From an uncultured Cetobacterium sp. (GTDB taxonomy: Bacteria; Fusobacteriota; Fusobacteriia; Fusobacteriales; Fusobacteriaceae): a stretch of 9,130 nucleotides of DNA. This document shows positions 1 to 6,247 of the stretch, one piece after another (position 1 is the first letter of the stretch; the number at the start of each line of letters is the position of its first letter). A program made the position numbers and the translations under genes. Below the pieces are notes generated by a model. That model was not told the origin of the DNA and ran no database searches. It saw only the letters and a program-made list of their open reading frames with translations. The stretch spans positions 1-9,130 of the forward strand of contig CAAFWD010000210.1 in the NCBI GenBank assembly GCA_900766645.1. Direction: 5' to 3'.

Positions 1-22
1 CAGACGTGTGCTCTTCCGATCT
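1..22. other. Untrimmed Illumina TruSeq adapter (not genomic)
   Basis: The first 22 bases match the 3' end of the Illumina TruSeq read-2 adapter, including its characteristic end GCTCTTCCGATCT. From base 23 the sequence is an uninterrupted TRAP permease reading frame whose last visible codon ends exactly at base 23. The junction between adapter and insert is therefore sharp. This is a library or assembly artefact at a contig end and should be masked. Confidence 0.97.
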
Positions 23-232
23 ATTCATTAATACTCCTGTTAATACAAAGAATGGAACACTTAATAGACTAAAACTATCCAAGCTATCCACTAATAATGA
101 AGCTACAAAGTAAATAACATTCCAATCAGTTAAAGCAAAGAACAGAATTGTTGCAAATATCAATGAAAACCCTACGGGAACACCTACAAATATAAGTGCG
201 AACCAAGATAAAAAAGTAAATACTGTTACCAT
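23..232 (-). CDS. siaM: TRAP transporter large permease subunit (DctM/SiaM), N-terminal 70 residues only
   Basis: This is the start of the large membrane subunit of a TRAP transporter, the 12-helix ion-coupled translocation subunit that works with SiaQ and the binding protein SiaP. The visible protein begins MVTVFTFLSWFALIFVGVPV and ends FFVLTGVLMN. The 'P-F-F-V-L-x-G-x-L-M' run is a hallmark of the DctM family, in which the full protein is usually 420-430 residues. Two hydrophobic segments are visible (about residues 3-32 and 55-68). The ATG at 230-232 overlaps the siaQ stop by 7 bases (ATGGTAA), so the two are probably translationally coupled. The gene is cut by the contig end, where adapter sequence begins. 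The name siaM rests on its neighbour siaP; on its own sequence it could only be called dctM-like. Confidence 0.9.
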
Positions 233-744
233 TGTTTGCTCACCGCCTTTTCTTCAGCTGATTTTCTAGGCTCAATAATAAATTTACCTGCTTTATAGTC
301 TTCTCTTAATACCATTATAAATCTAATTAACATTAAAGTAGATAAAATTGGAAGTGCTACATACATCCAACCTGCTGATATATTTAACGCAATTAGTTTA
401 AATATTTTTTTTCTTATAAATAGCTTATTTCCAAGATGGATCATCGTTGCAATAGATATAAATACAACTATCTGTATAAATGTATTCGCAATTTTTAATC
501 CTTTACCAGAGAATTTATTGTAAAGAAAATCAATAAAAACATGCTGTCTATATTTTATTCCAATGCTTACTCCTAACATTCCAACATAAGTAAATAGTAA
601 AATAGCTAACTCCTCACTCCAAACTAATGGAGAATTAAATACCTGTCTTGCAAGAATCTGTGCCACCAATATTCCAAACATTGCAATGAACAAAATAGCC
701 CCAACTATTTCCTCTAGATTATAAAAAAACTTTTTTATATTCAT
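226..744 (-). CDS. siaQ: TRAP transporter small permease subunit (DctQ/SiaQ)
   Basis: Small four-helix membrane subunit of a TRAP transporter, which supports the large permease SiaM in the inner membrane. The protein has 172 residues, typical for DctQ. Hydrophobic segments lie at about residues 12-32, 45-63, 84-105 and 120-145. The family signature 'N-S-P-L-V-W-S-E-E-L' is at residues 37-46. The frame is open to a TTG at 750, but the ribosome site AGGAG (751-755) directly abuts that TTG and sits 6 bases before the ATG at 744, so I place the start at 744. It lies 23 bases after siaP and overlaps siaM by 7 bases, giving the operon order P-Q-M with Q and M as separate genes. In Haemophilus influenzae the two are fused into one protein. 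The sialic acid assignment comes from siaP. Confidence 0.9.
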   Translation of the reverse strand: MNIKKFFYNLEEIVGAILFIAMFGILVAQILARQVFNSPLVWSEELAILLFTYVGMLGVSIGIKYRQHVFIDFLYNKFSGKGLKIANTFIQIVVFISIATMIHLGNKLFIRKKIFKLIALNISAGWMYVALPILSTLMLIRFIMVLREDYKAGKFIIEPRKSAEEKAVSKQW

Positions 745-760
745 CTTCAACTCCTATTCT

Positions 761-778
761 CAATTGACTAGTTAATTG
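761..778. repeat. 18-bp imperfect palindrome at the siaP-siaQ junction
   Basis: CAATTGACTAGTTAATTG reads as an inverted repeat with one mismatched pair and no spacer. It spans the siaP stop codon (768-770) and the start of the gap before siaQ. There is no run of T after it, so it is not a classical terminator. A hairpin here could stabilise the siaP mRNA or lower readthrough into siaQM, but its AT-rich make-up leaves chance as a real possibility. Confidence 0.4.
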
Positions 779-1754
779 CTGTTATCTCTTTTAAAGCATT
801 TTCTCCTGTTTTTCCATTATTTTTTACATATACATCATAAAATGGTTTCATAGATTCTCTAAATGCTGTAAGTTCTGGATTTGTTACTGTTACCCCTTCT
901 CCCTTAAAGTATTCTATTAAATTTGTTTCTTCATCAACAAATAATTTTGTATGATATTGTGCCGCTAATTCTGTTTGCTCCTTTAATATTTCTTTTAAAT
1001 CATTTGGTAACTTCTTATAAGTAGATCCACTTATTAAATATAATTGGTCATTTAAGATATGGTTTGTCATAGCTAAATATTTTTGAACTTCATAAAACTT
1101 TTGTGCTCTAATTGCTGATAACGGATTTTCTTGTCCGTCAACTGAATTTGTTTGTAACGCTAAATAAACTTCAGAGAAAGCCATTGGTGTTGCAGATGCT
1201 CCAGTATTTTTAGCATACTCTAAATTTGCTTCAGCCTTTGGTACTCTTAATTTTAATCCTTTCATATCTTGAATTGAATTAATTGGTCTGTTTGATGTTG
1301 TTTGTCTTGTTCCGTTATAAGCTTGCGAAAGAATTTCTATATTTAAATTATCTTTTATTTTTTTCTGTAAGTTTTTACCGAACTCTGTTTCAAAAGTTGC
1401 TTTTTGCATATGATTAAAATCTTTTATTACATATGGCAGTGAATACACTTGTGCTTCTGGAAAAAATATATTAAATCTTCCCATTTCTGCAAATCCCATA
1501 TCTAATACTCCTGCTGACATTTGCTCTAGCATAGATCTATCATCACCTAATTGTGCTCCTGGGTAAAGCTCTAAAACAATTTGACCGTTTGATTCTTTCT
1601 TTAAATTTTCTGCTAAAAACTCTGCTGCTTTATATTCGTTTGATCCTGTATTTGCTACTAACCCCATTTTTAAAGTATAAACCTTTTCGTTTGCTCCAAA
1701 CGCAACCATTCCAAAAAGTAATGTCATCCCTGCTACTTTTAAAACTCTGTTCAT
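768..1754 (-). CDS. siaP: TRAP transporter periplasmic sialic acid-binding protein (SiaP, DctP family)
   Basis: Periplasmic solute receptor that captures N-acetylneuraminate and delivers it to the SiaQ-SiaM membrane complex. The protein has 328 residues. It begins with a signal peptide (MNRVLK, then a hydrophobic stretch to about residue 17, probable cleavage after G20 in A-F-G/A-N). Runs recalled from H. influenzae SiaP are present nearly unchanged: QAYNGTRQTTSNR (144-156), MKGLKLRVP (164-172), MAFSEVYLALQTN (191-203), VDGQENPL (205-212) and LAMTNHILNDQLYL. The two ligand arginines are R150 and R170, the latter forming the salt bridge to the sialic acid carboxylate. D72, E90, F193 and N210 fit other known contacts. 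The position of Haemophilus N10 appears to be V33. A strong ribosome site, GGGAGGAG (1761-1768), lies 6 bases before the ATG. The gene follows the LacI-type regulator by 51 bases. Similarity is recalled from memory, not searched. Confidence 0.95.
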   Translation of the reverse strand: MNRVLKVAGMTLLFGMVAFGANEKVYTLKMGLVANTGSNEYKAAEFLAENLKKESNGQIVLELYPGAQLGDDRSMLEQMSAGVLDMGFAEMGRFNIFFPEAQVYSLPYVIKDFNHMQKATFETEFGKNLQKKIKDNLNIEILSQAYNGTRQTTSNRPINSIQDMKGLKLRVPKAEANLEYAKNTGASATPMAFSEVYLALQTNSVDGQENPLSAIRAQKFYEVQKYLAMTNHILNDQLYLISGSTYKKLPNDLKEILKEQTELAAQYHTKLFVDEETNLIEYFKGEGVTVTNPELTAFRESMKPFYDVYVKNNGKTGENALKEITAIN

Positions 1755-1805
1755 AAAATACTCCTCCCTTAATCTTTATATTTTTTATTTTAATTCTCAA
1801 AGATT

Positions 1806-2798
1806 TTAAATATTTTCTTTTATGAAAATATCCACTTTGCTATTATAGCTTTGAGATTTATTTAATCCTGGTTTATAAATCATCTCAAACATAACTTTTC
1901 CTGCAGTATATCCTTGATCGTATAAATTTTCTGAAACAGTAGCCACTACATCCCCGTTAAATACTAAATTCCGTATTTTTTTACTCATTCCATTTATAAT
2001 AATTTTAAAATTCCCAACATTTTGCTCTTTTAAATACTCTACTATCTCTGGTGCATACCTATTTAGATACAAATATTTAATATCATTTGTAACAAACTCT
2101 AAAATTTTTTCTTTATTTTCTAGCATATTCTCAATATAAAGTGGTCCTATATATTTTTTGTCTAACTCTTCTATTCTGTCACAAAATCCATTTAAATATT
2201 TTTTAGAAGAAACCTTATCATCCCCTCCGTCAAAAACTAAAAGTTTCCCACTCTCTTCTACTAAACTTCCCATAAGTTCACCAGCTATTCTCCCAGATTT
2301 ATAATATTCAGAATTAATATTATAAGTTTCTTCAAAAATTTTTTCTCCTATAGATATAATTTTTAACTTATCATAATAAGAAAATAAAATTTTCCTTATC
2401 TCTTCAATTTCAAGAGGTATAATTATAATCCCTTCTAAATCCCTTGTTAAAACTTCTTTTAAAATCTTTAGTTGTTCTTCTGGTTCATCAATATTTGTTT
2501 CATAAATCTCTAATTTAAATCCATAAGCTTTAACTTCTTTTTCAACAGCTTTAAGTCCTTTTTTTATTCTTTCTGAATATTCTTCATTTAAAGACCTCAC
2601 TAAAAAAGCAGCTATAATTTTTTTAGATTTTTTTGCTAAAGAACTTCCTAAATAATTTTTTTCATATCCTAATTCATTTGCAAGTTTTAAAATTTTTTCT
2701 CTTGTTTCCTCTTTTATATTTCCAGTTTCATTTAATGCTCTAGCTACAGTTGTTCTTGTTATTCCTAACATTTTTGCTATCTTTGCTTGTGTTACGAT
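1806..2798 (-). CDS. LacI/GalR-family transcriptional regulator, probably of the adjacent sialic acid TRAP operon
   Basis: Cytoplasmic repressor-type regulator of 330 residues with the start proposed here. The N-terminal helix-turn-helix reads VTQAKIAKMLGITRTTVARALN (residues 2-23), with recognition helix T-R-T-T-V-A-R-A-L-N. A linker and hinge follow (about 48-60, L-G-S-S-L-A), then a two-lobe sugar-binding-protein-like effector domain (about 62-330). The first ATG (2769-2771) lies at residue 10 and would remove helix 1 of the DNA-binding domain. In frame upstream, the ATC at 2796-2798 sits 7 bases after a good ribosome site (AGGTG, 2806-2810), and a TGA at 2805-2807 closes the frame. I therefore extend the gene to 2798, with ATC either a rare start or a changed ATG. 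siaP follows 51 bases downstream on the same strand. The effector is unknown; sialic acid or a breakdown product is inferred from context only. Confidence 0.9.
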   Translation of the reverse strand: MVTQAKIAKMLGITRTTVARALNETGNIKEETREKILKLANELGYEKNYLGSSLAKKSKKIIAAFLVRSLNEEYSERIKKGLKAVEKEVKAYGFKLEIYETNIDEPEEQLKILKEVLTRDLEGIIIIPLEIEEIRKILFSYYDKLKIISIGEKIFEETYNINSEYYKSGRIAGELMGSLVEESGKLLVFDGGDDKVSSKKYLNGFCDRIEELDKKYIGPLYIENMLENKEKILEFVTNDIKYLYLNRYAPEIVEYLKEQNVGNFKIIINGMSKKIRNLVFNGDVVATVSENLYDQGYTAGKVMFEMIYKPGLNKSQSYNSKVDIFIKENI

Positions 2799-2805
2799 AT
2801 AATAT

Positions 2806-2812
2806 CACCTCG
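2806..2812 (-). promoter_or_regulatory. Ribosome binding site that fixes the regulator start
   Basis: On the minus strand CGAGGTG is a good Shine-Dalgarno match. It is 7 bases from the ATC at 2798 but 34 bases from the first ATG at 2771, which has no comparable site of its own (only AAAGA nearby). The site therefore argues that translation begins at 2798. Confidence 0.75.
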
Positions 2813-2817
2813 ATTTT

Positions 2818-2831
2818 TGTTCACGAGAACA
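2818..2831. promoter_or_regulatory. Probable LacI-family operator (14-bp palindrome with central CpG)
   Basis: TGTTCACGAGAACA is palindromic in 12 of 14 bases and is centred on CG. LacI-family operators are typically even-length palindromes with a central CpG, where the hinge-helix leucines insert. The site lies just downstream of the predicted regulator promoter, roughly 15-30 bases after its -10 element, and just before the regulator's ribosome site. Bound repressor would block the regulator's own transcription, and also that of siaPQM if these genes are read as one transcript. I saw no second copy in the 51-base gap before siaP. Confidence 0.7.
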
Positions 2832-2844
2832 TTGATTTTTATAT

Positions 2845-2873
2845 CTATTATTACATTTTTTTTTATTTGTCAA
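2845..2873 (-). promoter_or_regulatory. Promoter of the regulator-siaPQM operon
   Basis: On the minus strand there is a perfect -35 TTGACA (2868-2873). The -10 lies in TAATAATAG (2845-2853): either AATAAT preceded by TGT (extended -10, 15-base spacer) or TAATAG with a 17-base spacer. The element is followed by the palindromic operator and the regulator's ribosome site. The -35 hexamer is clear but the exact -10 is not. Confidence 0.65.
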
Positions 2874-2888
2874 ATTTTTTTTATTAAC

Positions 2889-2917
2889 TTGTAAAAAATC
2901 ATAAAAAACTTTATAAT
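2889..2917 (+). promoter_or_regulatory. Promoter of the small basic protein gene
   Basis: TTGTAA (2889-2894) and a perfect TATAAT (2912-2917) are separated by 17 bases, which is a good housekeeping-sigma promoter. It points to the ATG at 2956 through a leader of about 30 bases. It stands back to back with the regulator promoter, the two -35 hexamers being 15 bases apart. Confidence 0.75.
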
Positions 2918-2955
2918 ATAATGAATACACAAATATTTTTTTAAGGAAGTGGAAA

Positions 2956-3366
2956 ATGAAAGTAATTAGTAAAAATAAACCTAAAGGAACTGAATACAAT
3001 GCTTTAAAAAACATGAAAAAAGCAGCTAGAATAGTAAAAACTAAAGAGGATAGAAGAAGAACTGAAGCTAAAAGACAAAATGCCGAGTCTAGAAAAGAAA
3101 GAAGACTTGAAAGTGAATTCTATGATAGAGTAGCACAAGTTGAAATAGTTGGATTTAATAAAGGAATGCTTATTATTTTAATCAATGGGGAGCAAGAAAA
3201 AAGAAATCTTACTTTTGGAAGAAGAAGTGTTGATTTAGCTGAAAATATTGAATCTCTTCACAACTTTGAATTAAAACTTTTTGGTGAGATGGTAGAACTA
3301 AAAAGACTTAAAAACTTCAATAAAATGAAAGATACTATAGCTTGGGCTATTTCTGAAAACTTATAA
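2956..3366 (+). CDS. Uncharacterised small basic protein, 136 residues
   Basis: I do not recognise a family. The first 52 residues are very basic (19 Lys/Arg against 7 Asp/Glu) and look like one long charged helix, including K-E-D-R-R-R-T-E-A-K-R and S-R-K-E-R-R. Residues 57-136 look like a small mixed alpha/beta domain (strands near 60-66, 71-77 and 83-87, helices after 98). There is no signal peptide, membrane segment or cysteine. The ATG has a ribosome site, AAGGAA (2943-2948), 7 bases upstream and a strong promoter before it. A terminator follows immediately, so it is a single-gene unit. The ribosome site, promoter, terminator and ordinary AT-rich codon use support a real gene. A basic tail of this kind suggests binding to RNA, DNA or the ribosome, but that is only inference. 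Confidence 0.85.
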   Translation: MKVISKNKPKGTEYNALKNMKKAARIVKTKEDRRRTEAKRQNAESRKERRLESEFYDRVAQVEIVGFNKGMLIILINGEQEKRNLTFGRRSVDLAENIESLHNFELKLFGEMVELKRLKNFNKMKDTIAWAISENL

Positions 3367-3367
3367 T

Positions 3368-3400
3368 AAAAAAGAGTCTAATAACATTAGACTCTTTTTT
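3368..3400. terminator. Bidirectional intrinsic terminator between convergent genes
   Basis: GAGTCTAAT (3374-3382) pairs with ATTAGACTC (3386-3394) around the loop AAC. Flanking A6 (3368-3373) and T6 (3395-3400) extend the stem to 15 bp. Each strand ends in a T run, so it can stop the small plus-strand gene (stop at 3366) and the minus-strand GGDEF-EAL gene. The last stem base is also the last base of the latter's TAA stop (3400-3402). Confidence 0.93.
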
Positions 3401-6168
3401 TATATATCAAATTTAAACTCTTTTTCTTTTAGCGGTTTAGAAAATAAAAAACCTTGTCCTATATCTATTCCCTCTAATTTTAAAAAGTTATATTCATCCT
3501 CTTTTTCTATTCCTTCAGCAACTATTTTCAATTTTAAATCTTTTACAAGCTTTATTAATGTTTTGTACACAATTTTTCCAACCTCTTGATCACCATTATA
3601 AAGATCTATCAAGGATTTATCAAATTTAACTATATCTATTGGTAAAACTGGTAAAAGAGAAACTGTTGAATGTCCCGCTGTGAAATCATCCAATGAAATT
3701 TTTATTCCCATTTTTTTTATTTTTTCCAATTTTTCTAAAGCTTTTGAAATATTTATAGATAATAAACTTTCTGTTATTTCTATCTCTAAATTTTCTGGAG
3801 CCATTTTATATTTTTCTAAAAAATAAGAGATTTTATCAATAAGATCATCTCTATCAAAAGTTTGCATTGATAAATTAAAAGAGATTGTAAAATTTTCATC
3901 TATTTTTTTAGATTCTCTCCACATTTTTGCAATCCTTATAGTCTCTTCTGCTATTTTATAGTCTATAAGATGGATTAATTTTAAATCCTCCGCTAAACAT
4001 ATAAACTCCCCTGGTGAAATGAATCCTAGCTCTTTATTTTCCCAACGACACAGAGCTTCAGCTCCAATCATCTTTCTATTTTTCATATCTATTTTCCCTT
4101 GGAATACAGCATAAAATTCAGACTTTATAGACTCCTTTAAGATATCTTTAATTTTAAGTTCTCTTCCTTTTTCTCTAATTAATATTTCTGTTGCTTCAAC
4201 TACAGAGTATTCTTTTTTTTGCTTAGATTCTCTCATTGCCATTCCAGCATATTTAAAAGCATTATCAAAAGAATCTATATCTTTTTTTCTATAATATCCT
4301 AAACTATAAGAAATATTATATTTTTTTAATATTACTGAGTTAATTACCCCTGTTCTTAGATTTTCTAAAGCAGTTAAAAAGTCACTATCCTCTAAAAAAC
4401 AATAAAATTCATCTCCAGATATTCTAAAAAGATATCCCTCTTTAAAAACATCCTTTAATATTCTTGATATTTCTACTAAAACTTTATCTCCAAAGGAATG
4501 ACCAAATTTATCATTAACATGCTTAAAGTTATTCAGATCCAATAAAATTGCAATACCAATTTTTTTTTGATCATCACTGCAAAATTCATTAAAAACAACA
4601 CGGTTAGGTAGTTTAGTTAAAAAATCTTGTCTCAACATTCTAGAAATATTTTTTTCTGAAAAAATTTTATATATCAAAAAAACTATTATAAAAATACCTA
4701 ATAATGTTATCCCCATAGATATTTTACTTATTTTCACAGATTTTTTATTTTCTATGACATTTTTTATTTTTTCCTCTAAAGTCACATCTTTTATAATTTT
4801 ATTAATTTCTAGACTTCCTACTGCGTTAAGAGCTTTATTTAAAATATCTCTTAACTCTCTATTATTTTGATTAAATACTAAATTAATCGGAGCTACTCCT
4901 AAAGATTCCATTTCATATTCTACATTATTAAAATTTTCTATTTCTGAAGTTATTATGCTATTTAACTTTCCATTGTCAAAATCTTTTAATAGCTCTTCTT
5001 TTCTCTTATATTTTTTTATGTTATCTCCAAATATATACTGTCCTGCTATTGCTTCATATACTGAATTTTCTATAACCCCAATTGTTCCATTACTATTTTT
5101 TTTATTTGTAACTAAATATGTTTCTAAATCATATATCTTATCTCCATACAAATAACCATCAAAATTTTTATTTAAAATTGAGCTGACTACAACTTCAGCC
5201 TCTTCATCTCTAAATTTTTGGTATATATCATTCCAACTAGTATTTTTATCTCCTATATTTACAATATTAACATCAATAACCTTAGACATTTTATCTAATA
5301 TTACCGGAATTACTCCTATAACATCCCTTAAATCTTTATCATATCTACTTACTTTTGAATCTGTTTCGTAAATAATATCTATTTGATTTAAAGTTGAAAT
5401 ATACTCTTTTTCTTTTTCAGTTAAATTTTCATAAAAAAGTTTATTTTGAAATTTTAACTCTTGATCTTCTAAATGATTCCCTATTAAACTCCCATATTTT
5501 TCTACTAAAACATTATTTAATATAGGGATTAAGTTTTTATATTTTTTTGAAACACCTATTGATGTATCTGGTAAATGCCCTATTTTTAATTTATTAGGAT
5601 ATCCATTTACATAAAACTCTGACGCTAATATTAATCCATTAGGATCGTCTTTATATTCATCTGAATACTTGATTATTGCATTTTTCTTCTCATTCAATAA
5701 AAATAATTTTAATTTTTCTATATTTGTATCTCCTTTGATGACATTAATAATTTTTCCATCTATGTCACTTGGAGAATTAATCCTTGTTTTTTTAGAAGCT
5801 ATAAATAAATTTTCACTAAATAATTTTTTAGAAAATTCTGCAAATTTTTCTCTCCCAGGCTTTTTAGTTATTAGCCCTATTATATCTATTTTATTTTTTG
5901 AAAAATCATTATAAGTTTCTACCCAATCCCCTTTTTTCACCTCTATATTAAGCTCTAAATAATTTTTAAATATATCTATAATTATATCATTTAAACTTAC
6001 TCCACCTATTTTTTCATCTGTTACATTATCCTCTTGAATTCCAATAATTATTCTATCTTTTCTTAAATTATCTAAATATTGTTTTTCTCCTTGATTTCTA
6101 GGGATATATACATCTTTAGAAAAAATTACAACGGGAAATAACATAAAAATAAAAAGTATTTTTCTCAC
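3400..6168 (-). CDS. Membrane sensor with tandem solute-binding domains, GGDEF and EAL domains (c-di-GMP turnover)
   Basis: A 922-residue inner-membrane signalling protein that probably links a periplasmic ligand to c-di-GMP levels. Order: signal peptide (1-17); two family-3 solute-binding (Venus flytrap) domains at about 38-230 and 262-460, joined by a 'LTEKEKEYI' linker as in BvgS-like sensors; one membrane helix (about 484-503); GGDEF domain (about 512-660); EAL domain (about 675-915). GGDEF features are D-F-L-T-K-L-P-N-R (515-523), D544, F-G-H-S-F-G-D (555-561) and SGDEF (584-588). FKEG replaces the RxxD inhibitory site. EAL residues for metal binding and catalysis are present: E704, N765, E797, D827, D828, K848, E885 and Q905. 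Loop 6 is altered (D-F-T-A-G-H-S). Phosphodiesterase activity is likely; cyclase activity is possible but uncertain. The start is GTG (6166-6168) after GGTGGGGG. It has its own transcription unit and no obvious partner gene. Confidence 0.93.
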   Translation of the reverse strand: MRKILFIFMLFPVVIFSKDVYIPRNQGEKQYLDNLRKDRIIIGIQEDNVTDEKIGGVSLNDIIIDIFKNYLELNIEVKKGDWVETYNDFSKNKIDIIGLITKKPGREKFAEFSKKLFSENLFIASKKTRINSPSDIDGKIINVIKGDTNIEKLKLFLLNEKKNAIIKYSDEYKDDPNGLILASEFYVNGYPNKLKIGHLPDTSIGVSKKYKNLIPILNNVLVEKYGSLIGNHLEDQELKFQNKLFYENLTEKEKEYISTLNQIDIIYETDSKVSRYDKDLRDVIGVIPVILDKMSKVIDVNIVNIGDKNTSWNDIYQKFRDEEAEVVVSSILNKNFDGYLYGDKIYDLETYLVTNKKNSNGTIGVIENSVYEAIAGQYIFGDNIKKYKRKEELLKDFDNGKLNSIITSEIENFNNVEYEMESLGVAPINLVFNQNNRELRDILNKALNAVGSLEINKIIKDVTLEEKIKNVIENKKSVKISKISMGITLLGIFIIVFLIYKIFSEKNISRMLRQDFLTKLPNRVVFNEFCSDDQKKIGIAILLDLNNFKHVNDKFGHSFGDKVLVEISRILKDVFKEGYLFRISGDEFYCFLEDSDFLTALENLRTGVINSVILKKYNISYSLGYYRKKDIDSFDNAFKYAGMAMRESKQKKEYSVVEATEILIREKGRELKIKDILKESIKSEFYAVFQGKIDMKNRKMIGAEALCRWENKELGFISPGEFICLAEDLKLIHLIDYKIAEETIRIAKMWRESKKIDENFTISFNLSMQTFDRDDLIDKISYFLEKYKMAPENLEIEITESLLSINISKALEKLEKIKKMGIKISLDDFTAGHSTVSLLPVLPIDIVKFDKSLIDLYNGDQEVGKIVYKTLIKLVKDLKLKIVAEGIEKEDEYNFLKLEGIDIGQGFLFSKPLKEKEFKFDI

Positions 6169-6200
6169 TTATACCCCCACCAATTTATATTCTGCTCAAT

Positions 6201-6209
6201 ATAATAACA
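6201..6209 (-). promoter_or_regulatory. Possible extended -10 promoter of the GGDEF-EAL gene
   Basis: The minus strand reads TGTTATTAT, an extended -10 (TGn followed by TATTAT, one mismatch to TATAAT), 32 bases before the GTG start. I see no good -35 upstream, as the stretch is mostly A/T. Extended -10 promoters can work without one. A separate promoter is expected because a terminator ends the upstream gene. Confidence 0.4.
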
Positions 6210-6247
6210 TAGTTTCTTAAAAAATAATATTTTTTCCTTATTAAATA

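Noticed and set aside
745..750. TTG at 750 as the siaQ start
   Set aside because: The ribosome site AGGAG at 751-755 directly abuts it with no spacer. The ATG at 744 has proper 6-base spacing.
1553..1756. 67-codon plus-strand reading frame
   Set aside because: It is the antisense shadow of siaP, leucine-rich as expected from reading AT-rich coding sequence backwards. The same applies to plus-strand frames at 4955-5155, 5669-5914, 6257-6526, 7814-8077 and 8118-8309.
1755..1805. Separate promoter or second operator before siaP
   Set aside because: The minus strand has TTGAGA and TATAAA, but with a poor spacing of 14 bases, and no copy of the CpG palindrome. A weak internal promoter cannot be excluded, but the evidence is too thin to list.
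2805..3014. 69-codon minus-strand reading frame upstream of the regulator
   Set aside because: It runs through both promoters and the antisense of the small basic gene, has no ribosome site and ends at a TGA just before the regulator's own ribosome site. It is a chance frame.
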